A stretch of 64,000 bases of DNA from Planctomicrobium piriforme (GCF_900113665.1 NZ_FOQD01000003.1:248001-312000), one strand, 5' to 3'; positions 10,195-23,356 are shown, counted from the stretch's first letter. Notes: generated by a model not told the origin, from the letters alone. A program made the numbers and translations.

Positions 10195-10380
10195 CGCTTC
10201 GGGCCAGTGCGCCCCAACCGTCCGGTGGAGATCAATGGTCGCGACGGGTATGATGGCCCCTCGGCGACGGGCTGCATTCTGCGCCCCATCTCGCCCAACA
10301 ACTTCTGCCTCGTTCCGACAATGGGCGAGGGGAGTTGGAAGTTCCACATCGACTCTGCCCCCTGACTGCTACGGAGAGCC

Positions 10381-14052
<3,672 letters not shown>

Positions 14053-14383
14053 CGGCGAAGGGAGATGCCGTCACGATGGATCGCGTCGATGTCAGCAGGA
14101 GTGCTGACGGCGACGCTGAGGAGTTTTGACGTGGACAGACCGCAAGAGAGTTTTGGACTGAATCGAATTGAACCGGGGCAACTAATACTTGACGGCGGTT
14201 TTCGCCGCTGTAACCTAATAGGCATTGCGTGAGCGCACACGGTGATTGGTCCGTGGAGCGGCTCCGCCCAAGCTTCTCTCGTGGCATGAAAGCTGCCTGC
14301 GTGTCAAAACGTCTTCTGGTCAAGTCGCCAGGAAGTCTACGGATAGCCGGTCGTTGATGCGTTTACGAGTTCCCCCTGCTCAT

Positions 14384-16027
14384 ATGCAACACAAGATGAT
14401 TCTGCGCTCAATCTCCGCACCGGACACGTCCGTCGCGCGGCTCCCCATCCGCTCTGCAATCGCCCGCTTCGCGGCGACGGTTGCGGTCTGCCTGTCGGGT
14501 GCAGCCATGGCCTCGGCCGAAAACCTCATTCCACAACAGATCACCAGCTACGAACAGTTGCAGGCGGCGGTGAAGGAGTTGGCGACCAAGCCCTTCACTC
14601 CTCAGCCCGAGCTGCCTGAGTCGCTGAAGAACATCGACTACGATCAGTTCCGCCAGATCGGTTTCATCGACGGCAAGGAACTGTGGGGCGACGGCAAATT
14701 GCCGTTCCGTCTGGGCTTCTACCACAAGGGCTACGTCGCTGTTGACGACGTGTTCATCAATCTGGTGGAAGACAAAAAGTCGGTCCCGGTTCCGTTCTCG
14801 AAGAAGTACTTCCACTACCTGCGTTCGGCAGCGAACTGGAAGATCCCCGATGACCTGGGCTTTGCAGGCTTTCGCGTCCAGGGAAAGTTTCCTGGCCAGA
14901 AAGACTTCACCGAGATCTTCAGCTATGTCGGCGCGAGCTATTTTCGCGCTCGCGCCATGAACACGGTACTGGGCACATCCGCCCGTGGACTGGCGATCAA
15001 TTGCGGCTTGCCGAAGACGGAAGAGTTTCCAATCTTCCGCGAGTACTGGATCATGAAGCCGCAACCCGGCGACACCTCGTTGCGTGCACTGGCGTTGATG
15101 GATAGTCCCAGCGTGGCGGGCGCTTATGCGTTCGTGATGACGCCAGGGATTGAAAAAACCGACATTGAAGTCCGCGAAACGTTGTACTTTCGACAGACTC
15201 CGGAGAAGGTCGGCATCGCTCCGATGAGCAGCATGTGGCTGTGGGGCGACGCGCTGCCGGGTCCCAAGGGAGATCATCGTCCGGAAGTTCACGACTCGGA
15301 CGGACTGCAGATTCAGGCCGCTGACGGGCGTTGGCTATGGCGTACGCTGGGACAACAGAATTATCCGTCACTTGTCCACTTGAAATACGATGCAGTGCGT
15401 GGATTTGGCTTAATTCAGAGAGACACCGATCCGAAACATTACCTCGACGACGAGGCCCGGTACGACGCCCGGCCAAGTGTCTGGATTCAACCGCAGTCCG
15501 ATTGGGGCCCTGGAGCCGTCGAATTGCTGGAACTCCCCGCTCCCCATGAGGGGATCGACAATATTGCCGCCTGGTGGGTTCCAGCGAAACCGATTGTTCC
15601 GGGCGAACCTGTCGACCTGAGCTACCGCATCTCCTTCTTCTCGGGGGACCGCCCGGATCACGACTTGGCGAAGGGAGTCGCCCACCGCGTCACTCGGCAG
15701 CAGCCGGGGCAGATGCAGGTGGAAATCGATTTTCGTGGTCCATTACTTGCAGAACGGTCGGAAGCGAATCCGCCAAATGTGCAAGTTGTGTCAATTCGGG
15801 CCGCTGTGACCTCCACGGCGTGCCGTAAACTGGCGGATGGAACGTGGACGGCCGTCCTGGATGTCAAACCGACCGGCGAAGGGCCGTTCGAATTGATGGT
15901 GTTCCTGAAAGACGGAGAACGGGAGCTGACGGAAACATGGGCGTACTTGTGTCCTCTCGATCCCCCGGCAGTCTCGCTTCCCCCTTGGAAAATCAAGGCG
16001 GAAGACGGGAAGGAGTCGGCGAAATGA
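14384..16027 (+). CDS. opgG: Periplasmic glucan biosynthesis protein OpgG/MdoG
   Basis: Periplasmic protein needed to build osmoregulated glucans. A signal peptide lies near residues 10-45, with cleavage after AMASA. The mature part starts with ENLIPQQITSYEQLQ. Family elements include LPFRLGFYHKGYV, the WLWGDALPGPKGDHRPEVHDSDGL stretch (read in parts) and FYHxG-type aromatic clusters. The frame is open to 14246; ATGs at 14357, 14384 and 14396 are all possible and none has a convincing ribosome site. It overlaps the next gene by ATGA. The gap 14053-14383 holds no gene that I can support. Confidence 0.85.
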   Translation: MQHKMILRSISAPDTSVARLPIRSAIARFAATVAVCLSGAAMASAENLIPQQITSYEQLQAAVKELATKPFTPQPELPESLKNIDYDQFRQIGFIDGKELWGDGKLPFRLGFYHKGYVAVDDVFINLVEDKKSVPVPFSKKYFHYLRSAANWKIPDDLGFAGFRVQGKFPGQKDFTEIFSYVGASYFRARAMNTVLGTSARGLAINCGLPKTEEFPIFREYWIMKPQPGDTSLRALALMDSPSVAGAYAFVMTPGIEKTDIEVRETLYFRQTPEKVGIAPMSSMWLWGDALPGPKGDHRPEVHDSDGLQIQAADGRWLWRTLGQQNYPSLVHLKYDAVRGFGLIQRDTDPKHYLDDEARYDARPSVWIQPQSDWGPGAVELLELPAPHEGIDNIAAWWVPAKPIVPGEPVDLSYRISFFSGDRPDHDLAKGVAHRVTRQQPGQMQVEIDFRGPLLAERSEANPPNVQVVSIRAAVTSTACRKLADGTWTAVLDVKPTGEGPFELMVFLKDGERELTETWAYLCPLDPPAVSLPPWKIKAEDGKESAK

Positions 16028-16593
16028 TTGATGCAGTCACACTGAAGAAGTCCTTCGTTCGGGAATCGCGATCCGCGGTCACCACCGGCAAGGATCTGGC
16101 GCGCTATCTCGTCGCGGAGTATCTCCACGACTGGGGCCTTCGCGATCCCGATATCGTTGCCGCCGAAAGCCGCCGCATCGTCGAACAGGCCGAAGCCCTG
16201 ACGATGACCGGAGCCGGCGAAGTCAGCGAGCACGAACTGTGCGCCGCTGCCATTCATATCACCATGGAAGAAGTCGAAGCGAGCATCGCCCGTATGGCGG
16301 CCACTTCGATCCGGGATCAACTGGCCGGTTCGCCGACCAGCAACTCCATCGTTCCCCGCATGGCCCGTGTGCTGCTGGAATTCCCGGACGCGATCCGTCA
16401 TCGCGACCGGCCTCCGGCACGCCTGTTGCAGGTATTGGAGCGGTCAGTCGCTCCCATTATTCCCCGCTGCCATCCGCGAGAGATGCGTCCGCAGCCCAGT
16501 ACCCGGCTTTGGTCGGTGCTGCGTCGGAGCTATTGGCTGGAACTCTGTGGGAGTTTCCAGTCATGGGTCTGCCGCTGCGTTGGAGTCAAGTAG
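16024..16593 (+). CDS. Unknown protein between opgG and opgH
   Basis: Protein of 189 aa that I do not recognise. The ATG at 16024 overlaps the opgG stop (ATGA) and has AGGAG 8 nt upstream; its own stop abuts the opgH start codon, so it is translated as part of the operon. The first two thirds are alpha-helical and acidic with no membrane segment (EEVEASIARMAAT region); the C-terminal third is Arg/Pro-rich and ends with a Cys/Trp-rich tail. Position suggests a role with the glucan synthase, for example regulation or assembly, but that is inference. Confidence 0.8.
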   Translation: MIDAVTLKKSFVRESRSAVTTGKDLARYLVAEYLHDWGLRDPDIVAAESRRIVEQAEALTMTGAGEVSEHELCAAAIHITMEEVEASIARMAATSIRDQLAGSPTSNSIVPRMARVLLEFPDAIRHRDRPPARLLQVLERSVAPIIPRCHPREMRPQPSTRLWSVLRRSYWLELCGSFQSWVCRCVGVK

Positions 16594-18639
16594 ATGTCGA
16601 CCCCCCTTGTTGATCCTGCTCTGCCGGGCACGCCTCGTTATCGAGTCACCCGCTGGATGCTCCTGGTCTTGACGCTGCTCACCACGATTGGCGGCGTTGG
16701 ATTGTTCGTCAACGTGCTGTCTGTCAACGGCATGAACCCGGCGGAATACGTCATTCTGCCGCTGTTCACGGTCCTGTTTGCCTGGATCGCATTCTCGTTC
16801 TGGACAGCTGCCTGGGGCCTGATGCTGGTTCTCAGCGGCAAGAACCCCGTCGGTGAATCCACAGCCTCGAATCGTGATGAAAACGCACCGCTGTCGCCGA
16901 CCGCGGTGCTGATGCCGATCTATAACGAGTCTCCGACCGACGTCTTTGCAGGCGTACAGGCGATGTTGCAGTCGCTGGTTGCCACGGGCAAGCCGAACGC
17001 CTTCGATATGTTCGTCCTCAGTGACACCACTGATCCGGACATCTGGCTGGAAGAAGAACGGGCCTGGGCCCGGCTGGTCGCCGAACACGGTTCACACCCC
17101 CGGGTGTTCTACCGTCGCCGTCCGCGAAACGTCAGCCGCAAGGCCGGTAACATTGCCGACTTCTGCTGCCGTTGGGGATCGCAGTACGAATACATGATCG
17201 TCCTTGACGCCGACAGCGTCATGGAAGGGGCGACTCTGGTGGAAATGGTCCGCCGGATGGACGCCGACCCGCAACTGGGCATTCTGCAGGTGCCGCCGAC
17301 TCCGGTGAATCGCCTGTCGCTCTTTGCCCGTCTCCAGCAATTTGCTTCGCGGCTCTACAGCGACATCCTGATTCAGGGTTTCTGCAGTTGGGCCAACTTC
17401 GACAGCAACTACTGGGGCCACAACGCCATTATTCGCGTGGAACCGTTTACCCGGCACTGCGGCCTGCCCATCCTGCCGGGCAAGGCTCCGCTCGGCGGCG
17501 AGATTCTGAGTCACGACTTCGTGGAAGCAGCCCTCATGGCCCGCGCAGGCTACAAAGTCTCGCTCGCTCATGACCTCGGCGGCAGCTACGAAGAATGCCC
17601 GACCACGCTGCTCGATTTCGCCAAGCGGGATCAGCGGTGGTGTCAGGGAAATATGCAGCATATCCGTCTCGTCTTCAGCGAAGGCTTCCGGCCCATCAGC
17701 CGATTGCACCTCGCGATGGGGGCAATGGCTTACCTGTCTGCTCCGCTGTGGCTGGCGTTCATGACGCTCAGTGCAGTCGCGATGTGGATGGACGGCTCGC
17801 AAGTTCCGGAAAGTCCGTCGTGGATTGCCGGCGCCTCGGTCGTGTTCGGCATCACAATGGCCCTGCTGCTGCTGCCCAAGATGTTCAGCCTGATCGCCCT
17901 CGCCAAACAGCCGCAGCGGCTGCGTGAGTTCGGCGGCTGGGACAACGTCGTCGGCAGCGCCCTGCTGGAAACGCTGATCTCGATTCTCGTCTCTCCGATC
18001 ATGATGTTCTTCCACACCCGCTTTGTGGTCACCACATTGCTCGGCCAGAAAGTGGTCTGGAACGCCCAGAACCGCGGTGAAGGAGATATCACGTTCGGCG
18101 AAGCACTGCTGGTCTATGGCCCGCACATGCTGGCCGGCGTCCTGACAACGCTGTTCATCGGTTACTTCTCTCCGTACCTGCTCATCTGGTTCCTGCCGGT
18201 GGTGTTCGGGCTGATCTTCTCAGTTCCGCTCGCACTCACACTCGGCAGCGTCCGGCTGGGTCAACGGTTGGCGGAGCAGGGGTTGCTGCTGATTCCGGAA
18301 GAGATCACCACGCCGCAGATTCTGCACCTGCAGAAACAGGCGTTGGCAGCACGGTTGCGTTCACGCGATCACTACGACCGCGACAAGCTGTTCGACACCG
18401 TGTTGATCGACCCGTCGTTTCATGCCCTGCATCGCAACATCCTTCAGGCGACCGAGTCGCATGTCCCGGCTCCTCGTGAAGACATCAAAGCGATTCAGGA
18501 ACTGATTCAACGGGAAGGCCCGTCGGCCGTGCCGCGCGATGCCCGTCGGATGATCCTGTCCGATGCGGACGCGCTGAAGAAGATTCACGTCCAGGTCCGG
18601 AGCCAGATGCGCCTGACCCGATCGGCCCTGAGCAGCTAA
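16594..18639 (+). CDS. opgH: Glucan glucosyltransferase OpgH/MdoH
   Basis: Inner-membrane family 2 glycosyltransferase of 681 aa that polymerises glucose from UDP-glucose for periplasmic glucans. Two N-terminal membrane helices are followed by the GT2 domain with MPIYNESPTDVFAGV, FVLSDTTDPDIW, RRRPRNVSRKAGNIADF, the DADS metal motif (VLDADSVM) and KRDQRWCQGNMQH (the QxxRW motif). Several membrane helices follow. The ATG directly follows the previous stop codon. A strong intrinsic terminator begins 27 bp after the stop. With opgG and the middle gene it makes a compact operon. Confidence 0.95.
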   Translation: MSTPLVDPALPGTPRYRVTRWMLLVLTLLTTIGGVGLFVNVLSVNGMNPAEYVILPLFTVLFAWIAFSFWTAAWGLMLVLSGKNPVGESTASNRDENAPLSPTAVLMPIYNESPTDVFAGVQAMLQSLVATGKPNAFDMFVLSDTTDPDIWLEEERAWARLVAEHGSHPRVFYRRRPRNVSRKAGNIADFCCRWGSQYEYMIVLDADSVMEGATLVEMVRRMDADPQLGILQVPPTPVNRLSLFARLQQFASRLYSDILIQGFCSWANFDSNYWGHNAIIRVEPFTRHCGLPILPGKAPLGGEILSHDFVEAALMARAGYKVSLAHDLGGSYEECPTTLLDFAKRDQRWCQGNMQHIRLVFSEGFRPISRLHLAMGAMAYLSAPLWLAFMTLSAVAMWMDGSQVPESPSWIAGASVVFGITMALLLLPKMFSLIALAKQPQRLREFGGWDNVVGSALLETLISILVSPIMMFFHTRFVVTTLLGQKVVWNAQNRGEGDITFGEALLVYGPHMLAGVLTTLFIGYFSPYLLIWFLPVVFGLIFSVPLALTLGSVRLGQRLAEQGLLLIPEEITTPQILHLQKQALAARLRSRDHYDRDKLFDTVLIDPSFHALHRNILQATESHVPAPREDIKAIQELIQREGPSAVPRDARRMILSDADALKKIHVQVRSQMRLTRSALSS

Positions 18640-18665
18640 ACGTGCTGCGATTGATTGAGAACCTC

Positions 18666-18702
18666 ACAGGGGGCGAGACGAATGTCTCGCCCCCTGTTTT
18701 TG
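18666..18702 (+). terminator. Intrinsic terminator of the opg operon
   Basis: A perfect 14-bp stem (18666-18679 with 18684-18697, core GGGGGCGAGAC) closes a 4-nt loop and is followed by a T run. It lies 27 bp after the opgH stop. Confidence 0.93.
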
Positions 18703-18717
18703 TATTTCTGTATTTCC

Positions 18718-18751
18718 CTGATCCCTCGCCCCTATCCCCTGATCCCTCACA
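18718..18751. repeat. Heptamer array
   Basis: Words CTGATCC, CTCGCCC, CTATCCC, CTGATCC and CTCACAG follow each other in 7-nt register directly after the opg terminator. They are related to the C-rich words at 4049-4070. Confidence 0.7.
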
Positions 18752-18849
18752 GGAGAGAGGCATGGGAACTGCACTACCGTGTTTTGGGCGAAGGATGGTT
18801 GTCCGAGGGGCGGGCAGCGTCTGAGCCTGTGATTCACGGGAGACGAAAC

Positions 18850-19341
18850 ATGTTGACTGCATTGCTGCGCGTTGTGAGTGCCTGCACCGTTCTTTCTACG
18901 GCCTGCCTGATGGCTCATGCCGATGACGCAACGGCGAAGTGCGATCCGGCCGACTTCGACGGCACCTACAAGATTGTCTCCGGCGAAATGGACGGGAAAG
19001 CAATCCCGCCAGAACGGCTGCACCATGTGAAAGCGGTCTTCACAGCCGGTTCCATCGTCACGTTCGACAAGGACGAGAATCAGGTCTATGCCGCGACGTT
19101 CACCCTCGGGCCCGCGAAAAACGGCTGCCACATCAACATGACCAGTCAGAAGCCGGCTAAGGAGGGAAGCTCTGCCTCGGGACTCATTAAAAAAGACGGC
19201 GACACCGTCTCGCTGATCTACGCCCTGCCGTCAGGCGAATTGCCGACGAGCTTCAAAACCCACGCGAAACAACACCTGTTCATCATGAAAAAAGTGACCG
19301 ACGCGATCCCTCAGAACGATCAGGAACTGAAGAAGCCGTGA
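18850..19341 (+). CDS. Secreted planctomycete protein, TIGR03067-like
   Basis: Protein of 163 aa with a signal peptide (residues 1-24, ending MAHADD). The mature part reads FDGTYKIVSGEMDGKAIPPE and continues as a small lipocalin-like beta barrel, the style of the planctomycete domain TIGR03067 (function unknown). GGGAG lies 7 nt before the ATG at 18850. The 3' end overlaps the convergent gene by 59 bp. Export is likely; ligand or role cannot be inferred. Confidence 0.75.
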   Translation: MLTALLRVVSACTVLSTACLMAHADDATAKCDPADFDGTYKIVSGEMDGKAIPPERLHHVKAVFTAGSIVTFDKDENQVYAATFTLGPAKNGCHINMTSQKPAKEGSSASGLIKKDGDTVSLIYALPSGELPTSFKTHAKQHLFIMKKVTDAIPQNDQELKKP

Positions 19342-19987
19342 GCGTTCCTGGGAGCGATATCCATTTCTCGGTCGATCCGAAATACCCAAAAGTAGCTGCT
19401 ACGGCTGTCTGCCAGACGGCGAACATCAACACGACGGGCAATTGTCCGCCTGCAAGATCGCGAAGGACAATTGCGAACATCAGATAGCTCATTGTGCTGA
19501 TGGCCCCGACCAACGACACGACGACCACGCATAACCTCTTTCGGCGACACGGAACCAGGGTAACGACCGCTATTGCCAGCAGGAATCCGCCAAAAGCTCC
19601 GCTGATGCCAAGCCAAAGGTCCCCGCGCATCGATGTTGTAAAAGGCATCAACAGCGCTGGAAACCACATCGTGAATCCAACGCTGAGAACATACGAGAGT
19701 GCTGAACTCAAAACGAGAAGTACCATATTCCTGTTGGACAAGGGCAGGAGAGTGCGTCCAACTGCGTATGAGAGAGCGATCCCCAAAGTGATTCCTGGTA
19801 GGCCCAGTACGAGGGGATAAATGACGGAGCAAGAAAACGCGGTGATCCCACCGGAGACCAGGCCGGCTTTTGCAAATTCAATGACAATTCTGGCCCGCTC
19901 AGGCGGCTCTCTCTTGAGGTCACGCTGCTCCAGTATCGCCTGGGCAAATTCGACCACTTCAGGAGAAGCGTCGTTCATCTCAATCAT
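19283..19987 (-). CDS. Integral membrane protein of unknown function
   Basis: Protein of 234 aa. An acidic N-terminal tail of about 40 residues (SPEVVEFAQAILEQRDLKREPP) is followed by about six hydrophobic segments and a polar C-terminal tail. The ATG at 19987 is clear. Base use is less GC-rich than that of the neighbours. It is convergent with the secreted protein gene, and they overlap at their ends. No family recognised. Confidence 0.6.
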   Translation of the reverse strand: MIEMNDASPEVVEFAQAILEQRDLKREPPERARIVIEFAKAGLVSGGITAFSCSVIYPLVLGLPGITLGIALSYAVGRTLLPLSNRNMVLLVLSSALSYVLSVGFTMWFPALLMPFTTSMRGDLWLGISGAFGGFLLAIAVVTLVPCRRKRLCVVVVSLVGAISTMSYLMFAIVLRDLAGGQLPVVLMFAVWQTAVAATFGYFGSTEKWISLPGTLTASSVPDRSEGSRRSLFS

Positions 19988-20089
19988 CTTGTTTATTGGA
20001 TCGCAGTCTCTCGCTGCGAGAACCGTTTTTCATCGCCAGCTTTCACTGCTTAACAGAGTATTGCACTGGATATTATCACTGTTTCACCG

Positions 20090-21586
20090 TCACCACCCGA
20101 ATCCTCCCCCATTCTCCGGCGGCGTCACCAGTAAAAAATCTCCTGTCGACTCCTCGTTGAGCGTCAGACAGGCGACTCCCAGGGTGAAGGCGCGATCGTC
20201 GTGGTGCTGGCCGTCGCTGACGTGATCGATCCGCAGTTTCCCGGCGGAGGATTGCCGCAGGATCAGCGATGCCAGTTCCGTTTCCAGATCGTCGCGGTGG
20301 ACGCCGGGAACGCTGCCGCAGCCGGGATACCATTGCACGCGCTGGTGCAGAATGAGCTGCCGCAGGGCGACCGCCAGCCGATGGTTCCCTTCGCCTGCGG
20401 AGAACCGGAAACGCTGCACCGGATATTTGTTTTCCAGCCGCTGGATCGTGCCGATTAACTGGTATTCGTCCACGACGAAGCGCACCTGTTCAAAACGCGA
20501 GGCGATGTCTTCGATCCAGTCTTCCACCCAGGCAACGCGCGTGGGCGTGTTCTGATCCGGCTTCACGACGTCCATGCGGTCGACGACGATCAATTCCCCT
20601 TCGCGGTGACAGACGCAGCCGACGGTGAAGTCGTGCTTTTCGGCGTAGTCGATGGCGGCCACGTAGGCGCGGCCCGGCTGGCCTTCGAGTTGATACCGGC
20701 GGCGCTCGTTCCGGCAGGCTTCGACTTCCGTCAGAGTGAGAAAGTTGCCTTCCGCATGCTGCCAGCGATTGAGCCAGAGCCGTTCATAGACGGGTTGCGG
20801 CAGCAGAGCCCGTTGTTCGGCGAGCCAATCCTCTGTGATCCACGGCGCCTGCGGGCCGTCGAGCGAAGAGAAGTACCACCGAGAATCGTGGCGGGCGTGT
20901 TCGCGGATCTCCCATTGCCAGCCGCGGCCGACGCCCGCGTTGGTCAGAATCGTCAGCACGCAGCGCGGCTTCTTCGCGGCGGAGGACAGCAGCGAGTACC
21001 ACATCTCCGGCCGCGGCCAATGGCTGACTTCGTCGCAGATGACAAAGTCCGGGAGCGCGCCATAGGAGCTTTTCACATCGGACGAAATCACGTCGAGACG
21101 GCTGCCGGTCTGCTTGTTCTTCACCAGGTGTTCGAGAAACTGCAGCGGTTCCAGCAGCGGCTGATTGACGCTGGCCAGCCGTCGCAGGGAGTCGAGCAGA
21201 AACAACCCCTGATCGCGATCGGCCGCCGCCGCCAGTCCATTCACAGGTTGCCGCGCGGCGAGCAGAATCCAGGCGATCTGCACGGCCATGTCGGAGGTTT
21301 TCGAATGCCCGCGAGGGCGTTCGATATAGGCTCGTCGCAGACATTCCTGATCAGGACGAGTCGTGCGGCCCGCCAGTTCGAGCCAGGCCGTATCGAGCGC
21401 CGCCAGATCCTGCCGCTGCCAGGGCTGCAGTACATCTCTCAGCCGTTGTCGGGCATCACCCGGCAGCCAGAGCTGGCGGCGAAACAACTCAGGACTTCGT
21501 CTCGCATCGCGATTGAGAATCTCCCGGTGCAGGCTGAGGCAATAATTCTGCCGCCAGCTTCTGGAATTGGGCAAGGAGTTCATCAT
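20090..21586 (-). CDS. Phage terminase large subunit
   Basis: DNA-packaging motor of 498 aa. The ATPase part shows a Walker-A-like ERPRGHSKTSDMAVQIAW and a Walker B region FVICDEVSHWP. The RNase-H-like nuclease has acidic residues in AAIDYAEKHD, FVVDEYQLIGT and HHDDRAFTLG. All key residues seem present, so the protein looks functional and not decayed. The 5' end overlaps the preceding terminase-small-like frame by 98 bp. No capsid or portal gene is found nearby, so the module is isolated. Confidence 0.85.
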   Translation of the reverse strand: MMNSLPNSRSWRQNYCLSLHREILNRDARRSPELFRRQLWLPGDARQRLRDVLQPWQRQDLAALDTAWLELAGRTTRPDQECLRRAYIERPRGHSKTSDMAVQIAWILLAARQPVNGLAAAADRDQGLFLLDSLRRLASVNQPLLEPLQFLEHLVKNKQTGSRLDVISSDVKSSYGALPDFVICDEVSHWPRPEMWYSLLSSAAKKPRCVLTILTNAGVGRGWQWEIREHARHDSRWYFSSLDGPQAPWITEDWLAEQRALLPQPVYERLWLNRWQHAEGNFLTLTEVEACRNERRRYQLEGQPGRAYVAAIDYAEKHDFTVGCVCHREGELIVVDRMDVVKPDQNTPTRVAWVEDWIEDIASRFEQVRFVVDEYQLIGTIQRLENKYPVQRFRFSAGEGNHRLAVALRQLILHQRVQWYPGCGSVPGVHRDDLETELASLILRQSSAGKLRIDHVSDGQHHDDRAFTLGVACLTLNEESTGDFLLVTPPENGGGFGW

Positions 21587-22088
21587 CCGTGAGTTCCTCA
21601 GGCGTCAGCGCGTCGGCGTCGGCAGTTTCAAACCAGTCCGGCGGGGGTCGGTTTTTCAAATAGAACGTCTGGGCTGAAACGTTCCCTTTCATCGCCGCGC
21701 AGTACAGCGCGGCGGCGACATTCTGGCTCAGCAGTTCGCGAACGCGGTCGACCAGATTGCGGAAGCGTTCATCCGTCTCCATCACCGCGGCGATTGCCGC
21801 CAGCGAGATGCCGACTTTCTTGCAGGCCTCGGCAGGCGGCAGTCCGCACGCCAAGAATTGCAGATACTCTTCCTGCTGAGCCGCTGTCAGTTGTAAGCCT
21901 GTCGCGTCGTCCGCCAGCAGCTTCGCAACCTTATGCTTTGAGAGCAGAGCGTCACCCGTCTTACCTTCCACCTGACGCGGGTCCATGTCTTGCGGCGTGC
22001 GCCCGGTTGTCGAAGATGTAGTAGACCGGGTTCGCGAAGCGGCTTTTGTCGTACGTTTCGCGGGTGAGGAGGGCTGCTTTTTGGCCAT
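21489..22088 (-). CDS. Terminase small subunit-like protein
   Basis: Protein of up to 199 aa. A Lys/Ser/Thr-rich N-terminus precedes a helical part with an HTH-like segment (ACKKVGISLAAIAAVME), as in small terminases that recognise packaging sites. NVSAQTFYLKNRPPPDWFE is also typical of this family. The start is uncertain: ATG at 22088 makes it overlap the acetyltransferase frame by 128 bp, while ATG at 21986 would nearly remove the overlap. It lies directly upstream of the large subunit. Confidence 0.7.
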   Translation of the reverse strand: MAKKQPSSPAKRTTKAASRTRSTTSSTTGRTPQDMDPRQVEGKTGDALLSKHKVAKLLADDATGLQLTAAQQEEYLQFLACGLPPAEACKKVGISLAAIAAVMETDERFRNLVDRVRELLSQNVAAALYCAAMKGNVSAQTFYLKNRPPPDWFETADADALTPEELTDDELLAQFQKLAAELLPQPAPGDSQSRCETKS

Positions 22089-22577
22089 GTTTCTGACGAC
22101 GGTAGAGCAGGGAATGGGATGCTCGCGAGCGTTCGACCGTGCGTGAGACGCCGACGCGGCGGAAGCCGGCCCGTTCGAAGACGGGGTTAACGTGTCCCAT
22201 CTGGGTGAGGGTTTCGATCCAGGGATACCCGGTGAGTTCGCAGCAGCGGCGGATGAATCGATACCCGATGCCGGCCCCACGATAGGTGGGATGGAGCACC
22301 ACCCGCGACAGTGTTAGCAACTGACGGTTCAATGTGCGCAGTAATGTGCGATCCCATTTTCCGCCACGGCCAAAGTAACGGTTCCGCTGCGCTAGCGATT
22401 TGGGCGGGGCAATGAACAGGCAAATGCCAACCGGTTCATCTCCCTGCCAGAGGAGAAACAGCTGCCGAATCAGCCCGATGCGGTGGCTGCGATAATGCCA
22501 CCGAGCGAAGTACGTCCAGTCGGACTTGGTCGCGGAGGAGATCCAGAACTCGTCGGCGAGCCGCAGCGTTTTTTTTT
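21961..22577 (-). pseudogene. GNAT acetyltransferase part of an ABC-ATPase/acetyltransferase fusion, in the -1 frame
   Basis: Continuing from an A9 run in the -1 frame, the DNA encodes LADEFWISS, KSDWTYFARWHYR and then an acetyltransferase core (SRVVLHPTYRGAGIGYRFIR, acetyl-CoA loop; HVNPVFERAGF). It ends KSRFANPVYYIFDNR and a short tail. This matches the C-terminal half of the family COG2401 (ABC-type ATPase fused to a predicted acetyltransferase). It has no good start of its own near 22577, so it is either made by -1 frameshifting from the ABC part or is a broken half. An internal start near 22332 would lack part of the fold. Confidence 0.7.
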
Positions 22578-23237
22578 GAGATCACCGTCAGAGGTCGTCA
22601 CTTCGATCTCGCCATCCAGCCGACAGCGGATATGAACATCAGCAGCGAGGTCATCCACGATATCTTCGTGTGTCGTCACCAGCAGAAAGCCGATTCCAGT
22701 CCGGTTGGCGAGCCGGGAGAGATTCGACGCAATCACTCTGGCGAGTCGGCGATCAAGCGTCGCGGTGAATTCATCCGCCACAATCCAGTCGGCCTGTTGC
22801 GACACAGCGAGTGCCAGCAGAAAACGGTAACGCTGTCCATCTGAAAGCTCTGAGGGAGTTCGCAACATTAGCTGCGCTTCACCCAGTCCGCACGCGGCGA
22901 GCAAGGCCAGACCGTCGGCCACCGCCCCCGGCAACAGGTCGACCAGGCAACGGTCGTCCAGCGTCAAATCGGCAAGCGAAATAACGCGAGCACCCGCTGC
23001 CTTCAACTGCTCCGCCGCTGACCTCAACAAAGAAGACTTGCCAGACCCGCTTTCACCGGTGAACAACACGACGCTGCCAGGCTGCACGCTGAACTGCAAA
23101 TCACGGGCGATGATATGTTCCCCCTGTTCGAAATCGATGCCGAACTGATCCATCACGACCGACGCACGCGTTGAGTTCACTCTCGGGCGGAAGTGATGAG
23201 AGACGGACAAGCTGAGAGTTTGGGCGGGCGATGGCAT
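22470..23237 (-). CDS. ABC-type ATPase part of a COG2401-like fusion
   Basis: Soluble ABC ATPase with Walker A FTGESGSGKSSLLR, signature-like PSELSDGQRYRFLLALA, Walker B ADWIVADEFTATLD and a switch His (VTTHEDI). No membrane segments. After GDLKKK the frame runs out into a low-complexity tail and stops at 22470, while the -1 frame continues into a GNAT domain. Starts possible at 23237 or at 23273; the latter lies inside a heptamer array. It sits between a ParB-like gene and the terminases, so it belongs to the phage-derived module; its job there is not known. Confidence 0.75.
   Translation of the reverse strand: MPSPAQTLSLSVSHHFRPRVNSTRASVVMDQFGIDFEQGEHIIARDLQFSVQPGSVVLFTGESGSGKSSLLRSAAEQLKAAGARVISLADLTLDDRCLVDLLPGAVADGLALLAACGLGEAQLMLRTPSELSDGQRYRFLLALAVSQQADWIVADEFTATLDRRLARVIASNLSRLANRTGIGFLLVTTHEDIVDDLAADVHIRCRLDGEIEVTTSDGDLKKKRCGSPTSSGSPPRPSPTGRTSLGGIIAATASG
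22569..22577 (-). other. A9 slippery run at the ABC/GNAT junction
   Basis: Nine A residues on the coding strand at the exact point where family homology moves to the -1 frame. Polymerase or ribosome slippage here would restore the fusion. A one-base deletion from A10 would give the same picture. Confidence 0.75.
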
Positions 23238-23265
23238 GAATGGGAGGGGGCTCGACGGGGGGGAA

Positions 23266-23356
23266 TTTGTCATTTGTCATTTGTCATTTGTCATTTGTCA
23301 TTTGTCATTGGCTATTGGCTATTGGCTATTGGCTGACTGCTGATAGCTGACCGCTA
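23266..23356. repeat. Thirteen-unit heptamer array ending in the ParB stop codon
   Basis: Unbroken 7-nt register: TTTGTCA six times, TTGGCTA three times, then TTGGCTG, ACTGCTG, ATAGCTG and ACCGCTA. The last unit contains the stop codon (CTA, TAG on the minus strand) of the ParB-like gene. The words change along the array while the phase holds. Confidence 0.95.
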
